Positions 21,941 to 29,916 of a DNA stretch of 64,000 nucleotides are shown here, one piece after another (position 1 is the first letter of the stretch; the number at the start of each line of letters is the position of its first letter). The notes below the pieces were generated by a model. That model did no database searches. It was not told the DNA's origin and worked only from the letters and a program-made list of their open reading frames with translations. The translations under genes were made by a program, and so were the position numbers. This DNA comes from Deinococcus sp. KNUC1210 (GTDB lineage Bacteria; Deinococcota; Deinococci; Deinococcales; Deinococcaceae): positions 62,001-126,000 of the forward strand of contig NZ_CP092192.1 in the NCBI RefSeq assembly GCF_022344005.1. The letters are read 5' to 3'.

Positions 21941-22117
21941 ATGACGATTCCCCCAGATGCTGCGTTGACTGAACAGGAAGGCCGGGCGCTGCGAACCAGC
22001 GAGCGTTTCACCCGTTCCCGCGACGAGGACCAGCTGAAAGAGCACGCGCCACAGGACAGAGGTCAGCGGCTCCGCCGGGCAAGCGCAGGCCTGGACGAGT
22101 TGCTGAGGCGCTCCTGA
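21941..22117 (+). CDS. Possible 58-residue protein
   Basis: An ATG-to-TGA frame of 59 codons with the G/C-rich third positions of local genes. The product is hydrophilic and highly charged (many Arg, Glu, Asp), with a run of alternating charges like a short helical or DNA-associated protein. No SD; a leaderless start is possible. A strong hairpin terminator follows at 22210. I do not recognise the family, and a chance frame cannot be excluded. Confidence 0.35.
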   Translation: MTIPPDAALTEQEGRALRTSERFTRSRDEDQLKEHAPQDRGQRLRRASAGLDELLRRS

Positions 22118-22209
22118 CATCCGGGCCGCCTGAACATTGACGAGAGGGACTCTGCCGCTTGCTGATCTGCGCTTCGACTGCGCGGATGCGGAAGTGAGGA
22201 GCACAGAGC

Positions 22210-22245
22210 AGAAGCGTCCGGACATCGTGTTGCCCGGACGCTTCT
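22210..22245. terminator. Hairpin terminator
   Basis: A perfect 12-bp inverted repeat, AGAAGCGTCCGG (22210-22221) and its complement (22234-22245), has a 12-base loop. There is no long T tract. It is placed after the TetR operon (minus) and after the small plus-strand frame. Confidence 0.6.
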
Positions 22246-22276
22246 AACCTGTGCTTGCTTATCCTCCGCCTGTGCG

Positions 22277-22858
22277 TCAGCCCGTGTGTTCAGGTGGCCG
22301 GGCAAGCGCCAGCAGCGTCTGGCGGACATTCAACAACAGGGCGTCGCTCTGGGTGCGGTCTGACAGGGTGCGCGACAGCATCACCGCGCCGACCATGCCG
22401 CTCACCAGTGCCTGCACCTGCGCCGTACTCAGCCACGGCCCCAGCGAGGCGACGGTTTCGCAAAAGACCTGAAAACTGATGTCCAGCACGGCCCGCACAT
22501 CATCGCCTGCCCGCGCCGCCTCGGCACTCAGACCCGGCAGCAGGCATCCCCCTGCCGGATCGTCACGGTGCAGACGGCTCAGATACCCGCGCACGAACGC
22601 CTCCAGCGGAAACGACTGGGTCTGGGCGTGCGCCAGCAGGGTATCCAGCTTGTGACGGGCTGCACTCCGCAGGGCCTCCTGAAGCAGGGCCTCGCGGCTT
22701 TCGAAATGGGCATAGAAGCCGCCGTGCGTCAGCCCTGCTCGCCGCATCACCGACTGCACGCTGACGCTGCCCAGACCACCTTCCAGCGATGTCTGGGCCG
22801 CCGCCGCCAGGATGCGGCCCCGCGTCTGTTCGCGCTGCTCCTGCGGATACCGGGGCAT
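22277..22858 (-). CDS. TetR-family transcriptional regulator
   Basis: A 193-residue regulator. The N-terminal helix-turn-helix is typical (ILAAAAQTSLEGG, VMRRAGLTHGGFYAHFESREALLQEAL, residues 15-63), and the ligand domain resembles the TetR_C group seen in AcrR/YcdC-like repressors. It is the last gene of a three-gene operon with two hotdog thioesterases, overlapping the second by ATGA. The inverted repeat in the operon promoter (23850-23881) is its likely operator, giving autoregulation. The inducer may be an acyl-CoA-type molecule, by context only. Confidence 0.87.
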   Translation of the reverse strand: MPRYPQEQREQTRGRILAAAAQTSLEGGLGSVSVQSVMRRAGLTHGGFYAHFESREALLQEALRSAARHKLDTLLAHAQTQSFPLEAFVRGYLSRLHRDDPAGGCLLPGLSAEAARAGDDVRAVLDISFQVFCETVASLGPWLSTAQVQALVSGMVGAVMLSRTLSDRTQSDALLLNVRQTLLALARPPEHTG

Positions 22859-23289
22859 CAGCTCGGGATGGGCGGCGCGGCGGGTGCTGGAATGATCGCC
22901 AGCGTGCAGCGCGACGTGCAGATCAGTTTGCCGCGCTCGTCCACCAGTTCGATCTGCCAGACCTCGGTGCTGCGTCCCTGAAAGATCGGGGTGCCCGTGG
23001 CCGTGACGCTGCCGCCCGAAACACCGCGCAGATGGTTGGCATTGATTTCCAGACCCACCGCCACCATGCCGCGTTCAGCTACATTCAGCGACGCGCCCAG
23101 ACTGGCGACCGTCTCGGCCAGTGCCACGCTCGCGCCGCCGTGCAGCAGGCCCATCGGCTGCTGCACCCGCCGCTCGACCGGCATATGGGCCACCACCCGC
23201 TGGCCGCTCGCCTCCGAGAAGGTCATGCCCAGATGCTCGATCAGGGTGCCGCCGATATCGCCCAGCTGCTTGAAGGAAGGAGTCGTCAT
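22858..23289 (-). CDS. PaaI/EntH-type hotdog thioesterase
   Basis: A 143-residue hotdog-fold acyl-CoA thioesterase. The catalytic region is LLHGGASVALAETVAS (His-Gly-Gly, then Glu about residue 59), as in menaquinone/enterobactin-type proofreading thioesterases. It lies between a longer thioesterase and a TetR repressor, overlapping both by ATGA. It probably hydrolyses aromatic or short-chain acyl-CoAs. Confidence 0.85.
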   Translation of the reverse strand: MTTPSFKQLGDIGGTLIEHLGMTFSEASGQRVVAHMPVERRVQQPMGLLHGGASVALAETVASLGASLNVAERGMVAVGLEINANHLRGVSGGSVTATGTPIFQGRSTEVWQIELVDERGKLICTSRCTLAIIPAPAAPPIPS

Positions 23290-23837
23290 TCGGCACGCTC
23301 CGGACGCAGAATCAGGCAGGTGGTGGTGGCGTGCGCGTACAGTCTGCCGCGCTCGTCCAGCACCTGTGCCTGCGCGGTGGCGACCTGCCGCGACACGCTC
23401 AATACCTCGCCCACTGCCTGCACCTCACCCATGCCGCTCTTCAGCGGGCGCAGGTAATTCACCTTCAGTTCCAGGGTGGTGTACCCGACTCCGGCAGGCA
23501 ACATGGTGTGAATAGCGCAGCCCAGCGCAGAATCGAGCAGTGTCGCGAACACGCCGCCGTGGACGCTGCCAATCGGGTTGTAATGATATTCCTCGGGGCG
23601 CAGCCGAAAGACCACGCGGCCCTTGTGCACATCGTCTTCGGTGGGCACGCTGAATCCCATCGTCTGACCGATGGGCGGCGGCGGATACTCACCGCGTGCA
23701 ATGGCCTTCAGATAGTCCAGTCCGCTCATCTGCCGGGCGGCCTCGGCCCCGACCAGCGGATCTTCCCAGGTATAGGTCCGCGTGCGGTCCGGGGGTGCGG
23801 TGTCGTTCCTGTGCTGAAGCGTCGGCTGCTGCGTCAT
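23286..23837 (-). CDS. PaaI-family hotdog thioesterase
   Basis: A 183-residue thioesterase-superfamily protein with SVHGGVFATLLDSALG (HGG and Asp catalytic region, about residue 90) and the LKVNYLRPL strand. I chose the ATG at 23837 because GAGGAG precedes it; a longer frame upstream would overlap the operator. It is the first gene of the thioesterase-thioesterase-TetR operon. Sequence differs from the second thioesterase, so the two probably act on different acyl-CoAs. Confidence 0.83.
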   Translation of the reverse strand: MTQQPTLQHRNDTAPPDRTRTYTWEDPLVGAEAARQMSGLDYLKAIARGEYPPPPIGQTMGFSVPTEDDVHKGRVVFRLRPEEYHYNPIGSVHGGVFATLLDSALGCAIHTMLPAGVGYTTLELKVNYLRPLKSGMGEVQAVGEVLSVSRQVATAQAQVLDERGRLYAHATTTCLILRPERAE

Positions 23838-23849
23838 GCGTCTCCTCAC

Positions 23850-23898
23850 CTGTTTGTATATGTTGGGCATCATATACACAGGTGCAGAGCAACGTCAA
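23850..23898 (-). promoter_or_regulatory. Thioesterase/TetR promoter and operator
   Basis: Minus strand: -35 TTGACG (23893-23898), 16-bp spacer, -10 TATATG (23871-23876). An inverted repeat GTATATG (23856-23862) / CATATAC (23871-23877) with CTG/CAG outer bases overlaps the -10. It is a fitting TetR-type operator. Confidence 0.6.
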
Positions 23899-23954
23899 TT
23901 CGCAGCCGGATGGCAGCCGCTGGAAACGGCCTCGGGGCCATCACCGCTCTCAGG

Positions 23955-24359
23955 TCAGTGAATGCCCTCCGCCACCCCCTGAATCAGCAGTTCTTCGTTC
24001 AGATTTTTGTTGCCCTTCCACAGCACCACACTCTGAATCTCGCCTTTCTCGATCACTTCGGCCTGAAGCAGCACACCCGATGGCAGGACGAGCGACAGCA
24101 CGCCCGCCGAACCACTTCTCAGCCGGATGCCGTACAGCCGGGTGGTCAGCAGGACCGAGCCGTATTTCAGGATGACCATGCCTTTTTCGTCGATCTTCTG
24201 AAAATAGACATTGACACGCAGGTTCGGTGCCTTCTTGGCGGCAGTCTGGGCCGCTGCCGGGGCCGCCACAGGAGGACTCGCCGCCTGACTCTCAGAAAAA
24301 ACAGCGCCGAGCAGCAGCAGCCCTGCACACAAAAGCGCTTTCTCACCGGCGGCAGTCAT
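23955..24359 (-). CDS. Small secreted protein with SNase-like C-terminus
   Basis: A 134-residue protein. The ATG at 24359 is followed by a signal peptide (KALLCAGLLLLGAVF, cut after ESQA near residue 26) and an Ala/Pro-rich linker. The C-terminal part (VLPSGVLLQAEVI ... NLNEELLIQGVAEGIH) resembles the last strands and helix of the staphylococcal-nuclease fold, where N-(V/L)-N-E-x-L-(V/I)-x-x-G is usual. The Arg/Glu/Asp catalytic set is not obvious and the domain is short, so an inactive or distant relative is possible. Confidence 0.55.
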   Translation of the reverse strand: MTAAGEKALLCAGLLLLGAVFSESQAASPPVAAPAAAQTAAKKAPNLRVNVYFQKIDEKGMVILKYGSVLLTTRLYGIRLRSGSAGVLSLVLPSGVLLQAEVIEKGEIQSVVLWKGNKNLNEELLIQGVAEGIH

Positions 24360-24747
24360 GCGGGGAGTTCTGGAAAAAAGGATGGAATACTCGGCGATAC
24401 CCTGAACTTCTGCATGCTTCCTCCAGTGGCCTGGACACCCACCCTCTGCCCAGAAATAAGTGGAAAGAAATCGGCCCCTCACATATTTTTCATTAGCCCG
24501 TGAAACCACAGTAGCCCGCCTATCAGGCAGTGTCTACCCCCATTGGCTAATGACTATTCCTTCATAGCAACGAAGGAGGCAGACCAATAAGCTGAACGTT
24601 CGAGTTCTATTAGATCGGCAGACAGTACACCTGATTAGACGTCAAACAACATAGGAACTTCCGCAGCCCTCTTCGAGTCGGCTGCCGACAGGTCTTCACG
24701 GAGTCTTCGAGAAATCTTCAAAATTGCCGGGCACACTGTCGGCACAG
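24360..24747. other. Intergenic region, nothing assigned
   Basis: This 388-bp stretch separates the divergent secreted protein and apbE. It is less G/C-rich than its flanks and holds a small hairpin (TTCCTTC ... GAAGGAG near 24560-24580). I see no gene and no confident promoter. Confidence 0.3.
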
Positions 24748-25779
24748 ATGAAGTTCCTCTCCCCTTCTCGCCATCCCCTGCTTCGTCTCAGACGCCTGTT
24801 CGTACCCGGTGCAGCCCTGACGCGGTACAGCGAGTACGTTCAGGGCGTGCTGGGCACCTCGCTCGAACTTCAGGTGCTGGCCCACTCGCAGGCCGAAGGG
24901 CAGGAAGCGATCCGGGCGGCGCTGAACGAGATCGAGCGTCTGGAACACGTCTTCAGCCGCTTCGATCCACACAGCGAGTTGAACCGCTGGCTGTCCGATC
25001 TGTCGCTGCGCCCTTCCGAAGAACTCTCGTCGCTGCTGCGGCGGGCCGAGCAGTGGCGAATCCGTACCGGCGGCGCGTTCCATCCGGGAAGCGAAGCCCT
25101 GACGCAGCTCTGGCACGGGGCCGAACAACAGGACCAGATACCAGAGCACAGGGGCACAGAGCCAGACAAAGTGGCCCTCGCAGGCGTGCTGGCCCGCCTG
25201 AACTCGCCCGTCTGGAGCGAGGAAGACGGCTGGCGTCCGGCGGTGCCGCTGAATCTGAACGCATTTGCGAAAGGCTACATCGTGGACAAGGCAGCACAGG
25301 CGGCCTACAGCAGCTTGCAGCCGGGCAGCGCGGCACAGGTCCTGGTCAATATCGGGGGCGATCTGCGGCATATCGGTGCGCCCGAGTCGGAGCCGGGGAC
25401 CGGGGGTGTACCGGTGGACGTGATGAACCCGCAGACCCCCTACGACAATGCCGCGCCGCTCACGCGGATTCATCTTCAGGGCGGGGGGCTGGCGACCAGC
25501 GGAGGCGCATTCCGGGGCTTCGTCATCGGGGGAAAACGTGCCTCACACGTGCTCGACCCCCGCAGTGGACACCCTGTCAGCCATGTGGTGAGCGCGTCGG
25601 TGCTGGCCCCCACCTGCGCCGATGCGGACGCGCTCGCAACGGCCTTCAGCGTGCTCCGTCCGTCCGAAAGTCTGGCGCTGACAGAGCAGCTTCCGGGCGT
25701 GGCATGTCTGCTGGTGCTGGCAGACGGTCAGCAGCAGCGCAGCCGGAAATTTCCTCCGCCGGTTCTAACAGCAGATTAA
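24748..25779 (+). CDS. apbE: FAD:protein FMN transferase
   Basis: A 343-residue ApbE-family flavin transferase that attaches FMN covalently to Thr/Ser of target proteins using FAD and Mg. Family motifs are in order: FSRFDPHSELNRW, NAFAKGYIVDKA, VNIGGDLRHIG, LATSGGAFRG, HVLDPRSGHPV and CADADALATAF. The ATG at 24748 was taken in place of an upstream TTG. There is no lipobox. It heads a module with a Tat-exported DUF2271 protein and a PepSY membrane protein. Confidence 0.92.
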   Translation: MKFLSPSRHPLLRLRRLFVPGAALTRYSEYVQGVLGTSLELQVLAHSQAEGQEAIRAALNEIERLEHVFSRFDPHSELNRWLSDLSLRPSEELSSLLRRAEQWRIRTGGAFHPGSEALTQLWHGAEQQDQIPEHRGTEPDKVALAGVLARLNSPVWSEEDGWRPAVPLNLNAFAKGYIVDKAAQAAYSSLQPGSAAQVLVNIGGDLRHIGAPESEPGTGGVPVDVMNPQTPYDNAAPLTRIHLQGGGLATSGGAFRGFVIGGKRASHVLDPRSGHPVSHVVSASVLAPTCADADALATAFSVLRPSESLALTEQLPGVACLLVLADGQQQRSRKFPPPVLTAD

Positions 25780-25839
25780 CCGCCTCCTGTCATCCTTTCT
25801 CAGGCCGCCCACTTTCTCGTTTCATCTCAAGGAGCTTCC

Positions 25840-26430
25840 ATGCGACACACCATCAAAAACGGCATCATCACCCGGCGCGGCTTTCTGACCCGCAGCGTCG
25901 CCGCAACGCTCACCCTTGCCCTGAGCAGCAAACTCAGCCTGGCGGCCACCACGCCCACGGCCCGGCCCAAGGTGGCAGCGGCCAATGAACTGGCAGTCAG
26001 CTTTACCACCTCGCCCAGCGGGTTCGGGCGGATTCAGCGGCCCTACGTCGCCGTCTGGATCGAGAACGCCAGCGGCACCCCGATCCGCACCCTGAGCCTG
26101 TGGATGCTGTCGCCGCCACGCGGCACCCGGTATCTCGACGAACTGCGCCGCTGGTATAACGGGGCCACCAACGACCCTGCCCTGGTGCCCACCACCACCA
26201 GCCCGACGCCCAATCCGGGCAGCTATACCGTCGTCTGGGACGGCAAGGACGACAAGGGCAGCCAGGTCGATCAGGGCGATTACTACGTCTGCGTCGAGTC
26301 GGCCCGCGAACACGGCCCCTACAGCCTGGTCCGCGAAAAGGTCACCCTGGCGACGACGCTCTTCAAAAAGGCGCTCGGCTCGAATTCCGAACTGAAGGAT
26401 GTGGGCGTTGAGTTCCGCAAGCACGCCTGA
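25840..26430 (+). CDS. Tat-exported DUF2271 protein
   Basis: A 196-residue protein with a twin-arginine signal (TRRGFLTRS, R12/R13), a hydrophobic stretch and ALA-type cleavage near residue 36. The remainder matches DUF2271: AVWIENASG, RYLDELRRW, YTVVWDGKDDKG and a C-terminal REHGPYSLVREKV segment. DUF2271 proteins are commonly encoded next to ApbE and PepSY proteins in flavin-dependent redox modules of the cell surface; the exact role is unknown. AGGAG lies before the start. Confidence 0.85.
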   Translation: MRHTIKNGIITRRGFLTRSVAATLTLALSSKLSLAATTPTARPKVAAANELAVSFTTSPSGFGRIQRPYVAVWIENASGTPIRTLSLWMLSPPRGTRYLDELRRWYNGATNDPALVPTTTSPTPNPGSYTVVWDGKDDKGSQVDQGDYYVCVESAREHGPYSLVREKVTLATTLFKKALGSNSELKDVGVEFRKHA

Positions 26431-27061
26431 GCGTCCAGCGCCGGACAGCCCGGCGACGAAGGCAGCCCGGCGACCCCGCACCCTGAAAAACCGCAGTTAT
26501 CAGGTGGCCCGCTGGCTGCACGTCTACACCTCGATGATCAGTCTGCTGATCGTGCTGTTCTTTTCGGTGACGGGCGTGATGCTCAATCACCCGGAATGGA
26601 CTTTCGGCAGCACCGAGCAGCGCCAGGACGTCAAGGGAACGCTGCCGCAGGACTGGAAGGCCGGAAACGCCGTGGACTGGCTGAAGGTGACGGCGGCGCT
26701 TGAGAAGGCGGGACTGCGCGGCACGGCGGGCGACTACCGCGCCGATACCAGCGGCGACACCCTCAGCTTCCGTGCGCCGGGCTATAGCGCCGACGTGACC
26801 ATCGACCCCAGCAGCGGCAGCTATACCGCCAGTGTCGATTCACAGGGCTGGGTAGCCGCGCTGGGCGACCTGCACCGGGGCCGCGACGCCGGAAGTGCGT
26901 GGTCGGTGGCGCTCGATCTGGCAGGCTATCTGCTGATCCTGATCGCTGTGACCGGACTGGCGATGCTGCTGTATCTGAAAAAGCTGCGGCTCTCGGGCAT
27001 CCTGACGCTGCTGGGCGGTGCGGTGCTGGTCGGCGTGATCATGAAGCTGGCCCTGAACTAA
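26399..27061 (+). CDS. PepSY-domain transmembrane protein
   Basis: A 220-residue membrane protein of the PepSY-associated TM type. Segment one (SMISLLIVLFFSVTGVML, residues 46-63) is preceded by an Arg-rich end and the VARWLHVYTS motif whose His may be a heme or flavin contact. A periplasmic PepSY-like domain (VTIDPSSGSYTASVDSQGW) follows, then LHRGRDAGSAWS and two C-terminal membrane helices. Its start overlaps the DUF2271 gene by 32 bases. With ApbE and DUF2271 it forms a probable transmembrane electron-transfer unit. Confidence 0.82.
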   Translation: MWALSSASTPERPAPDSPATKAARRPRTLKNRSYQVARWLHVYTSMISLLIVLFFSVTGVMLNHPEWTFGSTEQRQDVKGTLPQDWKAGNAVDWLKVTAALEKAGLRGTAGDYRADTSGDTLSFRAPGYSADVTIDPSSGSYTASVDSQGWVAALGDLHRGRDAGSAWSVALDLAGYLLILIAVTGLAMLLYLKKLRLSGILTLLGGAVLVGVIMKLALN

Positions 27062-27147
27062 CCCGAGCACTCCGCTTTTACCCGCCCTGTCCAGCAGGCC
27101 ACCTCCAGCTGCGGAGTCCACCGGACCCGAACTGAACTCCGAGCACA

Positions 27148-27198
27148 TAACAGATCGAAGGATTTGAGCATTCCCGCTTCAAGTCCTTCGATCTGTTA
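27148..27198. terminator. Bidirectional hairpin terminator
   Basis: A 15-bp perfect stem, TAACAGATCGAAGGA (27148-27162) with its complement at 27184-27198, extends inward imperfectly. It lies between the convergent PepSY gene and MarR gene. Confidence 0.8.
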
Positions 27199-27243
27199 TT
27201 GGTCTCCTCTTGCCCGAGGCGCCGCATCAGCCGCAGGGAGCCG

Positions 27244-27663
27244 TCAACGGACCGCCGGGCCGCCGATTCTCTCCAGCAGACCCAGCAGGGTCATGCGCTC
27301 CGCCTCCGAGAGCGGCGAGAACGAGGCGTCCAGCACCGTCTGATAGACCGTGCGGCCAGCGTCCAGCACGCGCAGTCCATCGGGCGTGAGCGCGTGCTCG
27401 ATACGCCGTCCGTGCCCGGAAGTGCGCTCGATCAGGCCCTGAGCCGCCAGCCGATTGGCGAGCGTGCCAAACGCCTGATCGCTCTGAAAGGTCAGGATTG
27501 CCAGCGTGTGCGCCGATGAACCGGGATGATCTCCGATGGCCCGCAGCGCATCCCACTGGGCCAGGGTCGTGCCCACCGCCGCCAGCCCGGCATCCAGCGC
27601 CCGGTGGTGTCGGTACTGCACGCCCTTGATCGCCCGCCCCAAGCTGCTCGCCTCGACTGCCAT
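27244..27663 (-). CDS. MarR-family transcriptional regulator
   Basis: A 139-residue winged-helix regulator. The recognition region is LTFQSDQAFGTLANRLAAQGL and the wing TSGHGRRIEHALT, then ALTPDGLRVL, all in MarR-like order. It is divergent from the alpha/beta hydrolase gene, with 63 bp between starts, so it most likely controls that gene and itself. No cysteine sensor is evident. Confidence 0.86.
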   Translation of the reverse strand: MAVEASSLGRAIKGVQYRHHRALDAGLAAVGTTLAQWDALRAIGDHPGSSAHTLAILTFQSDQAFGTLANRLAAQGLIERTSGHGRRIEHALTPDGLRVLDAGRTVYQTVLDASFSPLSEAERMTLLGLLERIGGPAVR

Positions 27664-27690
27664 GCCTCCAACCCTAGCAGGTGAATCAAC

Positions 27691-27719
27691 TTGCGTATAT
27701 CAACATGTTTAGTTACACT
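27691..27719 (+). promoter_or_regulatory. Hydrolase promoter with MarR-type palindrome
   Basis: TTGCGT (27691-27696) and TACACT (27714-27719) have a 17-bp spacer containing the palindrome AACATGTT (27702-27709). The ATG at 27727 comes seven bases after the -10, a leaderless arrangement that decides the start of the hydrolase. Confidence 0.55.
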
Positions 27720-27726
27720 GGAGCAG

Positions 27727-28535
27727 ATGAACAGGGACTCCATTCCGCCCCTTCCAAGGACTTCCATGACCACTTCAGAACTTCAGCTTGCTTCCGGCCA
27801 CTCCTTCACCCTCACCGAAGACGGCAGCGGTCGCCCCGTCCTGATCCTGCACGGCGGCGGCGGGCCACTCACCGTGGCGGGCATCGCGCAGCATCTGGCG
27901 ACCACGCGGCACACGCTGCTGCCCACCCATCCCGGCTGGAACGGCACCGCCCGCCCGGCGCACCTCTCGACCATCGGCCACCTCGCGGCGATGTACCTCG
28001 ACTTTCTGAAGGAACGCGACCTGCAAGACGTGCTGGTGATCGGTTCGTCCATCGGCGGCTGGCTGGCCTGCGAACTGGCACTGCAGGATACGGACGGGCG
28101 CATCGGCAGGCTGATCCTGATCGACGCGGTGGGCATCGAGGTGGCCGATGAACCGATCCGCGATTTCTTCGCGCTGGACGCACGCGGCGTGGCCGAATTC
28201 TCCTTCCACGACGCCGCCCGCTTCTACACCGACCCCGCCAGTGTGCCCCCGAGCAGCTGGCGCGGCAGCGGGCAAACATGGAGACCCTGCGCGTTCTGGC
28301 GGCAGACCCCTACATGCACGATCCGGCGCTGCTGGCACGCCTCGCCACTCTCCAGATTCCGGTACTGGTGATCTGGGGCGACAGTGACCGCATCGTCACG
28401 CCCGCCTACGGAGCCGCCTTCGCCGCTGCCCTTCCCGGTGCGCGCTTCGAGATCGTCGAGCGGGCCGGACATCTGCCGCAGATCGAGCAGCCCGCCGCCA
28501 CCTTCGCGCTGATCGACGGGTTTGCCCTGCCCTGA
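27727..28535 (+). pseudogene. Alpha/beta-fold hydrolase, frameshifted in a C run
   Basis: Oxyanion/turn motif LHGGGG, nucleophile elbow GSSIGG, then, in another frame from about 28251, Asp in WGDSDRIV and His in AGHLPQIEQ complete the triad. The shift is at CCCCC, 28246-28250. A sixth C gives SVPPEQLARQRANMETLRV and a 269-residue protein. The start at 27727 fits a leaderless promoter; the ATG at 27766 (AAGGA upstream) is the alternative. Substrate unknown. It is divergent from a MarR gene. Confidence 0.82.
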
Positions 28536-28542
28536 GGCAGGC

Positions 28543-28968
28543 TCAGTCGCTGCGGGCAGCCGTTCGCTCCTGAAAGGCCAGCCTCGACGCCTTGATGGTG
28601 TCGCGGTGCTGCTCGGCCCAGTGCCACACGCCGCAGAACGCCTCGCTCAGCCCCCGCCCCAGATCGGTGAGATGGTACTCGACTCGGGGCGGAATCACCG
28701 GAAACACCGTGCGAACCACCAGTCCATCGGCTTCCATCTGGCGCAGCGTCTTCGTGAGCATCTTCTGGCTCACGTCACCGATCAGCTCGCCCACACGGGT
28801 AAAGCGCAGCGGGCCATGTTCCTCCAGCACCTCCAGCGCCAGCATGGTCCACTTGTCTGCTACCCGCCCGATGATCTCGCGCACCAGTGCATCCAGCTCG
28901 GGGTCAGTGCCGATGGTCATCTCACCCAGTTCCAGTTCGTTGCCTCGTTCGTCAGAAACACTGTCCAA
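28543..28968 (-). CDS. HxlR-family transcriptional regulator
   Basis: A winged-helix regulator of about 141 residues: VADKWTMLALEVL, LRFTRVGELIGDVSQKMLTKTLRQMEADGLV and RVEYHLTDLG are the HxlR family pattern. The long frame upstream would cross a TATACT -10 (28990-28995), so I start at TTG 28968, which has AAGGAG nine bases before it; ATG 28920 is a shorter option. It is divergent from an SDR gene and probably controls it. No Cys redox switch is visible in this product. Confidence 0.8.
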   Translation of the reverse strand: MDSVSDERGNELELGEMTIGTDPELDALVREIIGRVADKWTMLALEVLEEHGPLRFTRVGELIGDVSQKMLTKTLRQMEADGLVVRTVFPVIPPRVEYHLTDLGRGLSEAFCGVWHWAEQHRDTIKASRLAFQERTAARSD

Positions 28969-28979
28969 GACGTCACTCT

Positions 28980-29042
28980 CCTTTTGGTAAGTATAGCTCT
29001 GTTGGGTGCCTACTTCCCTTTGGTACGTGTCCATTCTACGAT
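28980..29042. promoter_or_regulatory. HxlR/SDR divergent control region
   Basis: Near-identical blocks CCTTTTGGTAAGTA (28980-28993) and CCCTTTGGTACGTG (29016-29029) are 36 bp apart. An inverted pair AAGTA (28989-28993) / TACTT (29011-29015) resembles HxlR operators. Minus -10 TATACT is at 28990-28995 and a plus -10 TACGAT at 29037-29042. Confidence 0.5.
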
Positions 29043-29061
29043 ACGCACAAGGAGAAACATC

Positions 29062-29826
29062 ATGCAGATGACAGGCAATACCATTTTGATCACGGGCGGC
29101 GGGTCGGGCATCGGGCGGGCACTGGCCGAGGCATTCCACAGGCTCGGCAACGCGGTCATCATCGCGGGTCGCCGCCAGAGCGTGCTGGACGACACCGTTC
29201 GCGCCAACCCCGGCATGCAGGCAGCCGTGCTGGATATCGGCAACCCCGCTGCCGTCCAGACCTTCGCAGATCAGATCAAACGCGACTTCCCGGCGCTGAA
29301 TGTCGTGATTCACAATGCGGGCATCATGCAGAACGAGGTCCTGACGGGTGGCAGCGTGGACACCGCCGAAGCCACCATCGCCACCAACCTGCTGGGACCG
29401 ATCCGGCTGAATACCGCGCTGCTACCGCTGCTCCTGACGCAGCCGCATGCCGCCGTACTCACGGTTTCGTCGGGTCTGGCTTTCGTGCCGCTGGCGCTCA
29501 CCCCGACGTACAGCGCGACCAAGGCAGCCATTCACGCATACACTCAGGCGCTGCGCTATCAGCTTCAGGGCACTTCAGTGCAGGTCATCGAACTGATTCC
29601 GCCGTATGTGCAGACCGAACTCCAGGGGCCGGGGCAGGCCAGTGACCCGCACGCCATGCCGCTGAACGACTTCATCACCGAGACGATGGACCTGCTGAGC
29701 AGCCAGCCGGACGCCCAGGAAATTCTGGTCGAGCGCGTCAAGATGCTGCGCTTTGCAGAGGTGAACGGCACCTACAGCGCCTTCTTCCAGACCTTCAACG
29801 ACGCCATGAGTCAGCGGCAGCTCTGA
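29062..29826 (+). CDS. DltE-like SDR oxidoreductase
   Basis: A 254-residue classical SDR (COG3967/DltE type). Cofactor motif ITGGGSGIGRAL at residue 10, VIHNAG at about 83, Ser in VSSGLAF, catalytic YSATK near 154, and the IPPYVQTEL segment typical of the subgroup. AAGGAG lies six bases before the ATG. It is divergent from the HxlR regulator; such pairs often respond to reactive carbonyls or quinones, but the substrate here is unknown. Confidence 0.88.
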   Translation: MQMTGNTILITGGGSGIGRALAEAFHRLGNAVIIAGRRQSVLDDTVRANPGMQAAVLDIGNPAAVQTFADQIKRDFPALNVVIHNAGIMQNEVLTGGSVDTAEATIATNLLGPIRLNTALLPLLLTQPHAAVLTVSSGLAFVPLALTPTYSATKAAIHAYTQALRYQLQGTSVQVIELIPPYVQTELQGPGQASDPHAMPLNDFITETMDLLSSQPDAQEILVERVKMLRFAEVNGTYSAFFQTFNDAMSQRQL

Positions 29827-29916
29827 AGTCGGGCATCAAGAAATCTGCTGTTTGCACACCCCCCTTTTCTTCAGACATCATCCCGCCGGCACCAGCCCGC
29901 CTTAAACTGAAGACCT

